Below, in pieces: positions 47,531-56,029 of a stretch of DNA of 64,000 bases (position 1 is its first letter; each line of letters starts with the position of its first letter). The notes under the pieces were generated by a model. It was given only the letters and a program-made list of their open reading frames with translations. It was not told the origin of the DNA and ran no database searches. This DNA comes from Streptomyces durocortorensis (GTDB lineage Bacteria; Actinomycetota; Actinomycetes; Streptomycetales; Streptomycetaceae): NCBI RefSeq assembly GCF_031760065.1, contig NZ_CP134500.1:1364001-1428000 (forward strand), given 5' to 3'. The position numbers and the translations under genes were made by a program.

Positions 47531-47650
47531 GGTCCGGGTCAGTCATGATGTCGTCGCGTCCTGCCTTTGGACCACCGCAGATCGGAGCTCTGCGGGCCGG
47601 ACTTGAACCGGCATCTCGACGCGCGCGGGCCCGGGCCCGTTCGATCCGGC
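47531..47650 (-). ncRNA. Y-RNA-like permuted tRNA structure, copy 2
   Basis: Minus-strand order: 5' flank; CGTCG (anticodon-stem 3' strand, 47621-47617); AGAT variable loop; T arm GCCGG-TTCAAGT-CCGGC (47612-47596); CCGCAGA (acceptor 3' strand); 7-base loop GCTCCGA; TCTGCGG (acceptor 5' strand, 47581-47575); TG; D arm GTCC-AAAGGCA-GGAC; G; CGACG (anticodon-stem 5' strand, 47556-47552). Acceptor 7/7, D 4/4, T 5/5 and anticodon stem 5/5 pairs all close, with the TTCAAGT loop and D-loop GG canonical. Flanks pair (CCGGATC with GACCCGG, one mismatch). Fits the YrlA-type bacterial Y RNA fold; a permuted tRNA gene is the alternative. Ends approximate. Confidence 0.7.
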
Positions 47651-47673
47651 GATCGGCGGCGAATGCTGAGTCT

Positions 47674-47806
47674 GGAGCAAGAGTCTGAGATTGACGGCGG
47701 TCTGCCTCTGCCTGCTTGGGCTACTCCGGCCCGTGCCGGAGGGAGGAGTCGAACCTCCACTGGAACCGCGCCTTCACGACAAGCTTCAGTTTCAGCTTGC
47801 GCTCCT
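47674..47806 (-). ncRNA. Y-RNA-like permuted tRNA structure, copy 1
   Basis: Minus-strand order: 5' flank; CGGTT (47768-47764); variable CCAGT; T arm GGAGG-TTCGACT-CCTCC (47758-47742); CTCCGGC (47741-47735); ACGG loop; GCCGGAG (47730-47724); TA; D arm GCC...GGC with loop containing AGG (47721-47704); A; GACCG (47702-47698). Acceptor stem 7/7; anticodon stem 5 pairs including one G-U. U8-A9 and the TTCGACT loop are canonical. The flanks pair (GGAG-CAAG with CTTG-CTCC, plus CTGA/TCAG). The 5' flank carries GTCGTGAAGG and the 3' flank GTCAA, reminiscent of Ro60-binding motifs. It begins about 48 bp after the stop of the 47854 gene, so cotranscription is likely. Confidence 0.7.
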
Positions 47807-47853
47807 CGCGCACCCCGTCCGCCTTGATCGGCGGCCGGGGAATCCATGGTCGG

Positions 47854-48585
47854 TCACCCGAAGAGGTAACCGAATACCGCATCACCCACCCGCTGGTCGG
47901 TGACCTCCGCGCCGTTGGCCTCCTCGCGGGCGAACTTCACGGCCTGCTGGAGCTTCTCGACCCGGTCCAGCAGTTCGTTGACGCGCCGTGCGGGCAGCGC
48001 CCCGGAGAACTTGACGGTCGTCCAATACCCGATCGGCACGTCCTCGTAGTACACCTCGACCTGCGCCGGGTGCTTCTCGGTCGCCTCCGCCTTGACGTGG
48101 TTGCGGGGCACCTTCTTCGTACGGAGCGTCCGGACCGGCTCCGTCTTCCAGGAGTCGGTCGACGGGTCCTGCGTCCAGGCCTCGGCGGCGTCCAGGACGG
48201 GCAGCTTGCGGATGAAGGTGTTGAGGTCGGTCAGCTGCTTCTCCAGGAAGAGCAGATACGACACCGGCACCTCGCTCACCAGCACCCGGCCGTCGACCTT
48301 CACGTCGGCCCTGGCCGAGCAGTTCGCCCAGTCCTTCGTGGCGGTCACATCGAAGAGCCGGGTCAGCGTGGCCGCGGTGTCCCGCAGCACGTCCTCGGCC
48401 TTGACCTGGACCAGCGTCGACTCGGGCGGAAGCTGCTCGCCCTCCTCGTCCTTGGGCTGGTAGGTCCGGGAGATCCCGGCCAGCAGTCCGGCCTTCTGGA
48501 GGCCGTGATGTGCCGCTGTCAGGTCCTGGTGCGCCTTGGACTTGACGCCCTTCTCCACTGCGATGATCTGATTGAGTTTCGCCAC
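47854..48585 (-). CDS. conserved actinobacterial protein of unknown function
   Basis: 243 residues, GTG 48585 (MAKLNQIIAVEKGVKSKAHQ as translated). It is largely helical with a central beta region (DWANCSARADVKVDGRVLVS) and a C-terminal helix (VNELLDRVEKLQQAVKFARE). No catalytic motif, signal peptide or membrane span. It is not a TROVE/Ro60 protein. No SD is seen and a possible promoter ends 7 bp upstream, so the mRNA may be leaderless. The two Y-RNA-like structures lie just downstream on the same strand before a terminator. Physical linkage suggests RNA binding or shared regulation; that is inference. Confidence 0.75.
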   Translation of the reverse strand: MAKLNQIIAVEKGVKSKAHQDLTAAHHGLQKAGLLAGISRTYQPKDEEGEQLPPESTLVQVKAEDVLRDTAATLTRLFDVTATKDWANCSARADVKVDGRVLVSEVPVSYLLFLEKQLTDLNTFIRKLPVLDAAEAWTQDPSTDSWKTEPVRTLRTKKVPRNHVKAEATEKHPAQVEVYYEDVPIGYWTTVKFSGALPARRVNELLDRVEKLQQAVKFAREEANGAEVTDQRVGDAVFGYLFG

Positions 48586-48592
48586 GTCGAGG

Positions 48593-48623
48593 ACGCTAAC
48601 AGCGGCAACTCCACTGTGGCCAA
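48593..48623 (-). promoter_or_regulatory. putative promoter of the unknown-function gene and RNAs
   Basis: Minus strand TTGGCC, 19 bp, TAGCGT; the -10 box ends 7 bp before the GTG at 48585, which would give a leaderless transcript. Moderate match only. Confidence 0.35.
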
Positions 48624-48673
48624 GGGTTTTAGGGTTTCACGGGGTGAGGGCTCCACCGCACGTGATGAGGGCT

Positions 48674-50011
48674 CTACCGCACGTAGGACGGGTCGGCGTC
48701 GAATCCGTCCGGGACGGAGTCACCCGCGAGCAGGGCTTGCAGGGCGGCCACCGGGTCGGGGTCCGGCGCGGCGCGGGGCCACCAGTCGTCGGCGCCGGGG
48801 TCCGATTCGTAGCCGTACCAGCGGCCGTCGCGGCCGAAGCGGAGCTGGAACGAACCGTTCGGGTGGGTCAGGTGGTTGCGCCAGGGCGTGAAGCGTGGGT
48901 GACCTGCGGCGGCGAGCGCGGGGCGGGCCCGGTCGAAGGGGCCCGCCGGGGGGTCCCAGGGCGTCTCCAGGACCGCGAGGCCCTCTGCGCCGTTCTGCCG
49001 CCAGGCGGCGACGGCGCGGGCGAGATCGGTGGTGGTGCGGCCGGTGGCGTACGCCAGCTCGCGGTAGAGCGCACGCGTGGTGGCGGTGAGTCCGGCGGTG
49101 GGACGCGAGGCGGCGAGGCGGACCGCGTCCTGCCAGGCCGTGAGCCCGGCCAGCGGATCACGGCCGGTGGTCAGCAGGGTGTGGGCGCGGGCGGCCGCGT
49201 CGGTGGCGAGGTGGTCCAGGCCCAGCGGATCGCGGGCGCCGGGCAGGTCCGGGTACGACGGGGGCTGGCCGGGGTGCGGCGGGACGGGGAGGGGCACCGG
49301 GAGCGGGGGCAGGAAGCGGGCGGCCAGCGCCTCTTCCGCCGCGACCGACGGGGTGGCGGGGGCGGCCGGGCGCTCCCGGGCGGAGTGCTCGGCGTTGCGG
49401 CGGCCCAGCTCGTCCAGCAGCTCGCGCTCGCCCCGGCCCCGCATGAGCAGCAGGACGAACGGGTCGCTGTCGAGCAGCCGGGCGGTCTGGAAGCAGAGGG
49501 CGGCGACGTGCTTGCAGGGCCGCCCGTGGTCGGGACAGGAGCAGCTGGGGTCGAGGTCGTCGGCGGCGGGCAGCAGCCGCACACCGGCCCCCTCGGCGGT
49601 GGCGGCCAGCGAGTACGGCATCTCCTTCGCCAGCAGCGCGGACAGGTCCCCGGGCCGGGCGGCGACCGCGTCGAGAAGGGTGTCCCAGCCGGGGTCGGTG
49701 AGGGTACGCAGGCGCAGTTCGGCGCGGTAGGGGCGGACCCGGCTGCCGTGCACATAGGCGATGACGCGGCCGGGGGTGACGGTGATCGCCGCGACCTGGC
49801 CTTCGTCGGCGTACGCACGGCCGCGGGCGAGCCGCGCCCCGTCCATCGACAGCGACTCCAGGGCCGTCACCCAGGCCCGGCCCCACCAGCTGTCCGCGAA
49901 GGGCTCGCCGTCCCGGGAGGTGCGGGCGGGCACCGCTTCGAAGGTGCGCCGCAGATCGTCGGGGCCGGGCCGGACGCGGGGTGCCGAACGGGGCGTCGGC
50001 CGGGGGCTCAT
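48674..50011 (-). CDS. SWIM zinc-finger protein
   Basis: 445 residues. The SWIM motif CSCPDHGRPCKHVAALCF (C-x-C-x(n)-C-x-H) sits at about 180-200. The N-terminal part has the usual GEPFADSWWGRAWVTALESL segment and YADEGQVAAITVTPGRVIAY. The rest is Ala/Pro-rich and helical. The ATG overlaps the stop of the SNF2 helicase gene (ATGA). The SWIM + SNF2 pair is a recurrent actinobacterial module assumed to act on DNA or chromatin; no established function. Confidence 0.88.
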   Translation of the reverse strand: MSPRPTPRSAPRVRPGPDDLRRTFEAVPARTSRDGEPFADSWWGRAWVTALESLSMDGARLARGRAYADEGQVAAITVTPGRVIAYVHGSRVRPYRAELRLRTLTDPGWDTLLDAVAARPGDLSALLAKEMPYSLAATAEGAGVRLLPAADDLDPSCSCPDHGRPCKHVAALCFQTARLLDSDPFVLLLMRGRGERELLDELGRRNAEHSARERPAAPATPSVAAEEALAARFLPPLPVPLPVPPHPGQPPSYPDLPGARDPLGLDHLATDAAARAHTLLTTGRDPLAGLTAWQDAVRLAASRPTAGLTATTRALYRELAYATGRTTTDLARAVAAWRQNGAEGLAVLETPWDPPAGPFDRARPALAAAGHPRFTPWRNHLTHPNGSFQLRFGRDGRWYGYESDPGADDWWPRAAPDPDPVAALQALLAGDSVPDGFDADPSYVR

Positions 50012-53000
50012 GCGGGCCTCCGCAGGGCGACGAGGTCGGCGAGGTCGCGGTCGCTGAGCTCGGTCAGCGCGGTCTCACCGGTGCCGAGCACCGCGTCCGC
50101 CAGGGCCCGCTTGGACTCCAGCAGCTCACCGATCCGGTCCTCCACCGTGCCCTCCGCGATGATCCGGTGGACCTGCACGGGCTGGGTCTGGCCGATCCGG
50201 TACGCCCGGTCCGTGGCCTGCTCCTCGACTGCCGGGTTCCACCAGCGGTCGTAGTGGACGACATGGGCGGCGCGGGTCAGGTTCAGCCCGGTGCCCGCCG
50301 CCTTGAGGGAGAGCAGGAAGACGGGGACCTCGGCGGACTGGAAGCGGTCCACCATCCGCTCCCGCTCGGCCACCGGCGTACCACCGTGCAGGAGTTGGGA
50401 GGGGATCGCACGGGAGGCCAGGTGCGCGGAGAGGAGCTTCGCCATCGTCACGTACTGGGTGAAGATCAGGACCGAGCCGTCCTCGGCCAGGATCGTGTCG
50501 AGCAGTTCGTCCAGCAGGGCGAGCTTGCCCGAGCGGGCCGTGAGCCGGGTGGGCTCCTCCTTCAGATACTGGGCGGGGTGGTTGCAGATCTGCTTGAGCG
50601 AGGACAGCAGCTTCATGACGAGACCCCGGCGGGCGATGCCCTCGGCGCCCTCGATCTGGGCCATCGTCTCGCGGACGGCGGCCTCGTAGAGCGTGGCCTG
50701 CTCGCGGGTGAGGGCGACGGGGTGGTCGGTCTCCGTCTTGGGCGGCAGCTCGGGGGCGATGCCGGGGTCGGACTTCTTGCGCCGCAGGAGGAACGGGCGG
50801 ACCAGCCGGGACAGCCGCTCCACCGCCTCCTCGTTGCCCAGACCGGCGGCCGTGCCGGTGTTCTCCACGATCCGGGCGTGCCGGGCCCGGAACGTCTTGA
50901 GCGGGCCGAGCAGTCCGGGCGTGGTCCAGTCGAGCAGCGCCCAGAGCTCGGAGAGGTTGTTCTCGACAGGGGTGCCGGTGAGGGCGACTCTGGCCGGGGC
51001 GGGGATGGTGCGCAGGGCCTTGGCCGTGGAGGAGTGCGGATTCTTGACGTGCTGCGCCTCGTCGGCGACGACCAGGCCCCAGCTGTGCTCGGCGAGTTGG
51101 GCGGCGCGGCTGCGCATCGTGCCGTAGGTGGTCAGGACGAAGCCGTTGTCCGGATCGGTCAGGGTCCGGTCCGTGCCGTGGAAGCGCCGCACCGGGACGC
51201 CGGGGGCGAAGCGGTTGATCTCGCGGTGCCAGTTGCCGAGGAGGGAGGCGGGGCAGACCACCAGGGTCGGCGAGGGGTGCGCGCGGTGCAGGTGGAGGGC
51301 GATGAGGGTGATCGTCTTGCCGAGGCCCATGTCGTCGGCGAGGCAGCCGCCGAGCCCGAGCGCGGTCATCCGGTCCAGCCAGGCCAGACCGCGCAGCTGG
51401 TAGTCGCGCAGGGTCGCGTCCAGTCCGGGCGGCGGCGGGATCGTGGTGTCCTCGGCGAGGATGCGCGTCCGCAGTGCGGCGAGGGCTCCGGCCGGAACGG
51501 CGTCCACCCGTTCACCGTCCACCTCCGCGCTGCCCGTGAGGGCGACGGCCAGCGCGTCCACCGGATCCAGGAGCCCCAACTCCCGTTTGCGCGCCTTGCG
51601 TACGAGCGCGGGGTCGACGACCACCCATTGGTCGCGCAGTCGCACCACCGGCCGGTGGGCCTCGGCCAGGGCGTCCATCTCCGCCTCGGTCAGCTGCTCG
51701 TCCCCCAGTGACAGCTGCCAGTCGAAGGCGAAAAGCTGCTCGGCGTCGAAGAACGAGGTGCCGTCGGTGGCCGAACCGGGCGCGGGCCGCACCACGGCGG
51801 CCGCGGTCAGCGAACGGGCCAGCTCGCGCGGCCAGTGGACGTGGACCCCTGCCGCCGCCAGCCGGGCCCCCGCGTCGCTCAACAGCTCGTACAGCTCGTC
51901 CTCGGTGATCGCGAGCACATCGGGGACCGGCTGTCCCAGCAGCCGTTCCAGCGGGGCCCAGATCCGGGCGGCCCGGCGCAGCGCCAGCACCGCGTCGACC
52001 CGGGCACGCGGTCCGAACGGCTCGCCCGCCCCGCCGTTCCACAGGGCGGCCGCGTCCACCACATACGTGGGGTCGGCAAGGCTGTGCACCTGCACGATGG
52101 CCGCGGCGGCAGGGCGGACCGCGGGGTCGTCGGGGTGCGCCGCTTGCTCCACGGCCTCCGGCGCGGCCTCCCCGGAGGCCGTGACGGCGTAGGTGTCGGC
52201 GGTGTCGAACAGCTCGTACGCGGAGAGGTCGAGGCGAAGCGAGATCTTCACACCGGCGTCCAGCCCCGAGGCCACCTCGACGGCCCAGGCGGCGGCGTGG
52301 GGCAGGTGCTGGGGCTCACGGGCGGCGAACGGCGCGCCCATCGCGAAGGGCGCGGCGGGGGTGCGCGGCAGTGTGTCGGCGACGGCGTCCAGGAACGACC
52401 CGATCAGCGTCTCGGGGTCAGGGAGGCGGGGCGGCTCGGACGCCGCGACCGGCACCGCGTGCCCCTCGGGCGGCAGGGCGGCGGCGACGGCCCGCAGATG
52501 CGCCACGTCCTCGGCGTCCCGCGGGCCCGCCCGCCAGGCGTCATGGCCGTCCGCCGTGATTCCTGGCAGGAGCCGGCCGCGCGCGACGAGCTGAAGGGCG
52601 TGCAGTGCGGCCGCGCCCCAGCAGCGGGTGGCGGGATGGGCGGATGCCTGCTGCCGGGCCCGGATGAGCACGGGCAGCGCGTCGGTCACGGACAGCAGTG
52701 CCGCGGGCACCACGGAACGCCGGACGCCTCCTGGCCTCGCCGCCCCGTCCGGCCGGACGACCGTGAGTTCCGCGGCGGTGTACGGCACGGTGTCCCCGGA
52801 CGGGCCCGAGCCATCCGCGTACATGAAGGAGGCCTCGCCCCGCCCCGAGGCGTCGGCGTCTGCGGAAGAGGCACCCACCTGGGCCGGCACCGCGCCAGGT
52901 GAGCCGTCGCCGCCGTCCGCCCGGGGGTCCCAGAAGGCGATGCGGCCTTCCCTGGGCACCGTGCCGGGCAGGAAGACCGCCGCGCAGCGCAGCAGGCGTC

Positions 53001-53055
53001 CTGCGTCCGCGCTGCGCTCCACCACGTCCTCGCCGCGACGGGTCCCTACCGTCAT
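50008..53055 (-). CDS. SNF2-family DEAD/DEAH-like helicase
   Basis: 1015 residues from ATG 53055 (the open frame goes on to 53160). The first about 530 residues are an Ala-rich region without recognised motifs. The SNF2 core follows: LADDMGLGKTITLIALHLHR (Walker A), VVADEAQHVKN (DEAQ), LTGTPVENNLSELWALLD, FLLRRKKSDPGIAPELPPK, then the C-lobe VLIFTQYVTMAKLL, LLSLKAAGTGLNLTRAA and DRWWNPAVEEQATDRAYRIG. An ATP-driven DNA translocase, coupled to the SWIM protein. The 169-bp upstream gap holds no gene. Confidence 0.93.
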   Translation of the reverse strand: MTVGTRRGEDVVERSADAGRLLRCAAVFLPGTVPREGRIAFWDPRADGGDGSPGAVPAQVGASSADADASGRGEASFMYADGSGPSGDTVPYTAAELTVVRPDGAARPGGVRRSVVPAALLSVTDALPVLIRARQQASAHPATRCWGAAALHALQLVARGRLLPGITADGHDAWRAGPRDAEDVAHLRAVAAALPPEGHAVPVAASEPPRLPDPETLIGSFLDAVADTLPRTPAAPFAMGAPFAAREPQHLPHAAAWAVEVASGLDAGVKISLRLDLSAYELFDTADTYAVTASGEAAPEAVEQAAHPDDPAVRPAAAAIVQVHSLADPTYVVDAAALWNGGAGEPFGPRARVDAVLALRRAARIWAPLERLLGQPVPDVLAITEDELYELLSDAGARLAAAGVHVHWPRELARSLTAAAVVRPAPGSATDGTSFFDAEQLFAFDWQLSLGDEQLTEAEMDALAEAHRPVVRLRDQWVVVDPALVRKARKRELGLLDPVDALAVALTGSAEVDGERVDAVPAGALAALRTRILAEDTTIPPPPGLDATLRDYQLRGLAWLDRMTALGLGGCLADDMGLGKTITLIALHLHRAHPSPTLVVCPASLLGNWHREINRFAPGVPVRRFHGTDRTLTDPDNGFVLTTYGTMRSRAAQLAEHSWGLVVADEAQHVKNPHSSTAKALRTIPAPARVALTGTPVENNLSELWALLDWTTPGLLGPLKTFRARHARIVENTGTAAGLGNEEAVERLSRLVRPFLLRRKKSDPGIAPELPPKTETDHPVALTREQATLYEAAVRETMAQIEGAEGIARRGLVMKLLSSLKQICNHPAQYLKEEPTRLTARSGKLALLDELLDTILAEDGSVLIFTQYVTMAKLLSAHLASRAIPSQLLHGGTPVAERERMVDRFQSAEVPVFLLSLKAAGTGLNLTRAAHVVHYDRWWNPAVEEQATDRAYRIGQTQPVQVHRIIAEGTVEDRIGELLESKRALADAVLGTGETALTELSDRDLADLVALRRPA

Positions 53056-53224
53056 GTCCGCCCACCCCCTCCCGCCCTGCACGCGGTCTCCGTCCAGCAC
53101 GGAATGTGCTGACTCTGCGAGTCTAGGCGGGAGGTCCGACAACCCATGCTCCGCCCACATCTCCCCAGGTCAGCAGCGCACCGGGCCTACCACGGCGGCT
53201 CTTCCCGGCAAGCGGCCGCCACGC

Positions 53225-54184
53225 TCAGTGATGGGCGAAGGGTTCCGATGCAGCCGGTTCCTCGGAGAGCCGCTTCCTGGAGGTTCGCGTCCCGGGAACC
53301 CGCTCCTCCGGCAGCTCTGCTTCGGGAGCGTCCGTCCCCGGGCGCTGCGCCCCGGCGAGCGGTGTCTCCTCCGGAGCCGCCTGCTGCGGTGTCGTCTCCA
53401 GCGGTGTCATCTCCTGCGGAGCCGCCTGCTGGGCCCGTTCCAAGAAGCGGAGCAGTTCCACCGGGAAGGGCAGCACCAGCGTGGAGTTCTTCTCCGCCGC
53501 GACGGCCACCACGGTCTGGAGCAGCCTCAACTGGAGCGCCGCGGGCTGCGCTGACATCTCGCCCGCCGCCTGGGCCAGCTTCTTGGATGCCTGGAGCTCG
53601 GCGTCGGCGTTGATCACCCGGGCACGCCGCTCCCGGTCGGCCTCCGCCTGGCGGGCCATGGACCGCTTCATGGTCTCCGGCAGCGAGACATCCTTGATCT
53701 CCACCCGGTCGATCTGCACGCCCCAGCTGACCGCAGGGCTGTCGATCATGAGCTCCAGCCCCTGGTTCAGCTTCTCGCGGTTGGACAGCAGGTCGTCGAG
53801 GTCGCTCTTGCCGATGATCGACCGGAGAGAAGTCTGGGCCATCTGCGACACGGCGAAGCGGTAGTCCTCCACCGCGATGACGGCGGTCGTCGGGTCGACG
53901 ACCTTGAAGTAGATGACCGCGTCGACCCGGACGGTCACGTTGTCCCGGGTGATGCCGTCCTGGGCGGGCACGGGCATGGTGACGATCTGCATGTTGACCT
54001 TGTGCAGACGGTCCACGACCGGCACGATCAGGGTGAAACCCGGCCTGCGCACCTCGTCGCGCAACCTGCCGAGCCGCAGCACCACACCCCGCTCGTACTG
54101 CCGGATCACCCGGGCCGCCGCCATCAGATACATCCCCGCTACGCAGACCGCCGTCACCGCTGCGATCGCCAGCTCCTGAACCAT
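53225..54184 (-). CDS. slipin / SPFH (band 7) membrane protein
   Basis: 319 residues from ATG 54184 (a G-rich SD just upstream; an ATG at 54205 is less likely). One N-terminal membrane helix (LAIAAVTAVCVAGMYLMAAA), then the SPFH domain: VIRQYERGVVLRLGRLRDEV, RRPGFTLIVPVVDRLHKVNM, VPAQDGITRDNVTVRVDAVI, YRFAVSQMAQTSLRSIIG, and a coiled-coil ERRARVINADAELQASKKLA. A Pro/Glu-rich tail of about 75 residues is extra. Slipins form membrane microdomain scaffolds; in bacteria they are often near RNA-repair (rtcB) loci, which are not in this window. Confidence 0.92.
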   Translation of the reverse strand: MVQELAIAAVTAVCVAGMYLMAAARVIRQYERGVVLRLGRLRDEVRRPGFTLIVPVVDRLHKVNMQIVTMPVPAQDGITRDNVTVRVDAVIYFKVVDPTTAVIAVEDYRFAVSQMAQTSLRSIIGKSDLDDLLSNREKLNQGLELMIDSPAVSWGVQIDRVEIKDVSLPETMKRSMARQAEADRERRARVINADAELQASKKLAQAAGEMSAQPAALQLRLLQTVVAVAAEKNSTLVLPFPVELLRFLERAQQAAPQEMTPLETTPQQAAPEETPLAGAQRPGTDAPEAELPEERVPGTRTSRKRLSEEPAASEPFAHH

Positions 54185-54407
54185 CGCGGGCCCCCTGACC
54201 GGCATGGAGCCTACCTACACGAGCGAATAACTCCTCTTTGCAGCGTTATGCCCTGTTTGCCGTACGGCGAACCTTTGAATGGAGGCGCGTCTCGCCCGGT
54301 CGGCTGCGCAGCGGATGCCGGAGCGACCCGGTGCGGGCAGGGTGGCCAGCGCCAGCACGTCTCCCCCGACGTACCGATGAGCCGGACGATCAGACGAGGA
54401 CCCGCCC

Positions 54408-54761
54408 ATGTCCGTGACCGCGACCCTTCACCGCCGCCGACGCCGCCTCGGCATCGCCGCCGGAGTCTCGCTTCTCGCCCTCGCCGCCTCCGGCTGCTCC
54501 GGGCTCGGCCGCACGGCGGTCGGCCCCGTGACGTACACGACGGAGCGCGAAGCGGTGGTGCAGGTGAACAGCCCGTCGGTGCGCGGCTGCCACAGGATCG
54601 CCCCGGCCGGAGCCCACGAGATCGAGAACGGGACGCTCGTCGACATCGTCCTGTACCCCACCCGCGACTGCACCGGCGAGGGGACGGCGTACGTGGCGAC
54701 AAGGTTCAGCGATGTGACTCCGCCGGGGAGCGTGTGGCGCAGCTACAGCTTCGTGCACTGA
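54408..54761 (+). CDS. small lipoprotein
   Basis: 117 residues, ATG 54408. Basic N-terminus (HRRRRRLGIAAGVSLLALAA) and lipobox LAASGC give an acylated lipoprotein with mature Cys at about 30. The mature part has two more cysteines (VRGCHRI, TRDCTGE) that may pair. A small beta-rich domain follows, family unknown. The upstream 54185-54407 gap holds only promoter sequence, including an AT-rich patch near 54225 for the slipin gene. Confidence 0.75.
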   Translation: MSVTATLHRRRRRLGIAAGVSLLALAASGCSGLGRTAVGPVTYTTEREAVVQVNSPSVRGCHRIAPAGAHEIENGTLVDIVLYPTRDCTGEGTAYVATRFSDVTPPGSVWRSYSFVH

Positions 54762-54775
54762 ACGCACTCAGCGTG

Positions 54776-55165
54776 TCAGCGGGGCGGGGCTGGGCGGGCC
54801 TGCACCCAGGTGCCGTCGTCGGTGAGGGTGCGGTCCACCGCCAGTCCGGCCGCCGCAAGATGTCGGGCGAGATCCGCCTCGGAGAGCTCCCGCGACAGGA
54901 ACGTCTGCGTCCACCGCGCGTCGTCGAAGTGACACTCCGCGCGCACCGAACGCACCCCGTCGCCCACCGGCTCGGCGGAGACTCCGAGCGGTGCGCCACG
55001 CCCTCGCGCTGGATGAGGACGATCCCGTCGTCCCGCACATGGGCACGGCAGACGCGCAGCATCGCGTCACGCACCCGGTGCTCGCCCGCGTGGACGATAC
55101 AGCTCCACCGCGCACCCGTCCGGCGTGATGACCCCCGGGCCGGTCCCCTCGTACCCCTCGCGCAC
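54776..55165 (-). pseudogene. decayed SAM-dependent methyltransferase gene
   Basis: Three fragments of one class I methyltransferase remain. From GTG 55165: VREGYEGTGPGVITPDGCAV then ELY and soon a stop. Then in another frame RDAMLRVCRAHVRDDGIVLI QREG. Then after a further shift GVSAEPVGDGVRSVRAE and TQTFLSRELSEADLARHLAA to TGA at 54776. The SAM-binding middle (about 100 residues) between the first two fragments is deleted. Intact relatives read continuously from GVITPDGCAVELY to this C-terminus. Confidence 0.65.
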
Positions 55166-55331
55166 CGAAGGTTCGTCCACGCCTGGCGAACGGGCGGCCG
55201 ACGGCGACAGTTCCCCTCCCATCACACCCGGTCAGCGGGCGGACCCGCAGCGCGGTGGGCGCGCACCGGGGCGCCGTGCCCTGTTCCGTCCGCCGCCACA
55301 CGGGTCCATCCTGGGAAGTGAGGCGATCGTC

Positions 55332-55619
55332 ATGCGTACCGGCAGTGAACCCGCGACCGCCCGCAGTGCGCTGCGGATGCGGCTCTGGCTGAGCCTGTGG
55401 GGGACGCTCTGGGCCCTCTTCGGCCTGGGGGCCTTCTCCCTCGCCGGGCGGCCGGGCTGGGCCGTGGCCTGCGCGGTGGTGCTGGTCATCGCGGTTCTGG
55501 ACCTCTTCGTGATCGCGTACCGCATGCGCCAGGGACCGCGCTACCAGCCGGGCCGGGACATCCCACCGTACGAACCGGACCACGGCGACGGCCGGCCGGG
55601 GCCACCGGGGCAACCCTGA
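55332..55619 (+). CDS. small two-helix membrane protein (DUF6343-like)
   Basis: 95 residues from ATG 55332 (GGGAAGTGAGG upstream). Starts MRTGSEPATARSALRMRLWL and has two hydrophobic helices (LWGTLWALFGLGAFSLAG and WAVACAVVLVIAVLDLFVIA), then a Pro/Gly/Asp-rich tail. The EPxTARSALRxRL start is typical of a small Streptomyces membrane family I recall as DUF6343. Role unknown. Confidence 0.7.
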   Translation: MRTGSEPATARSALRMRLWLSLWGTLWALFGLGAFSLAGRPGWAVACAVVLVIAVLDLFVIAYRMRQGPRYQPGRDIPPYEPDHGDGRPGPPGQP

Positions 55620-55660
55620 GCGGAAGGGGCGGCGGCAGGCGGGAGAAGCGCCCCGAGCTG

Positions 55661-56029
55661 TCAGGCCCCCTCGTCGAACTTCGCGGCCCGCAGGTACTCC
55701 GGCTTCGGGTCGAGCGCCGCCGCGAGCCGGAAGTGCCGGGTCGCCGCTTCCGGGCGTCCGGCCCGCTCGAAGGTGCGGGCCAGCGCGAAGTGGGCGAACG
55801 CGTTGTCCGGCTCACGCTCCAGCACCAGCTCGAATTCCAGCTCGGCCGGGCGCAGTTGGGCGGCGGCGAAGAAGGCGCGGGCCCTCAGCAGCCGGGCCGC
55901 GGTGTTCTCCGGGTGAGCGGCGATCACCGAGTCGAGCAGCTTTACCGCGCCCCGGGGGTCCCGGGCGTCGAGCAGTTGCTCGGCCGCCCGGAAATCGATG
56001 ACATGGGTTTCCGGGTTCCTCTCGGGCAC
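55661..56029 (-). CDS. tetratricopeptide repeat protein
   Basis: 122 residues containing about three TPRs: AEQLLDARDPRGAVKLLDSV, NTAARLLRARAFFAAAQLRP, NAFAHFALARTFERAGRPEA. No signal peptide, so a cytoplasmic scaffold for protein contacts. It follows coaE on the same strand after 96 bp. Partner unknown. Confidence 0.82.
   Translation of the reverse strand: MPERNPETHVIDFRAAEQLLDARDPRGAVKLLDSVIAAHPENTAARLLRARAFFAAAQLRPAELEFELVLEREPDNAFAHFALARTFERAGRPEAATRHFRLAAALDPKPEYLRAAKFDEGA

Noticed and set aside
47531..47806. Ordinary tRNA genes on either strand
   Set aside because: No contiguous cloverleaf forms in normal order on either strand; the halves only pair in permuted order and the anticodon loop is open.
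47854..48585. Reading the gene beside the tRNA-like RNAs as the Ro60/Rsr (TROVE) protein
   Set aside because: At 243 residues it is half the size of Rsr and shows neither the HEAT-like TROVE ring nor a vWA MIDAS motif.
48674..53055. SWIM + SNF2 genes as a phage-defence island such as DISARM
   Set aside because: No methylase, DUF1998 or nuclease partners are near; the pair is common in actinobacterial core regions.
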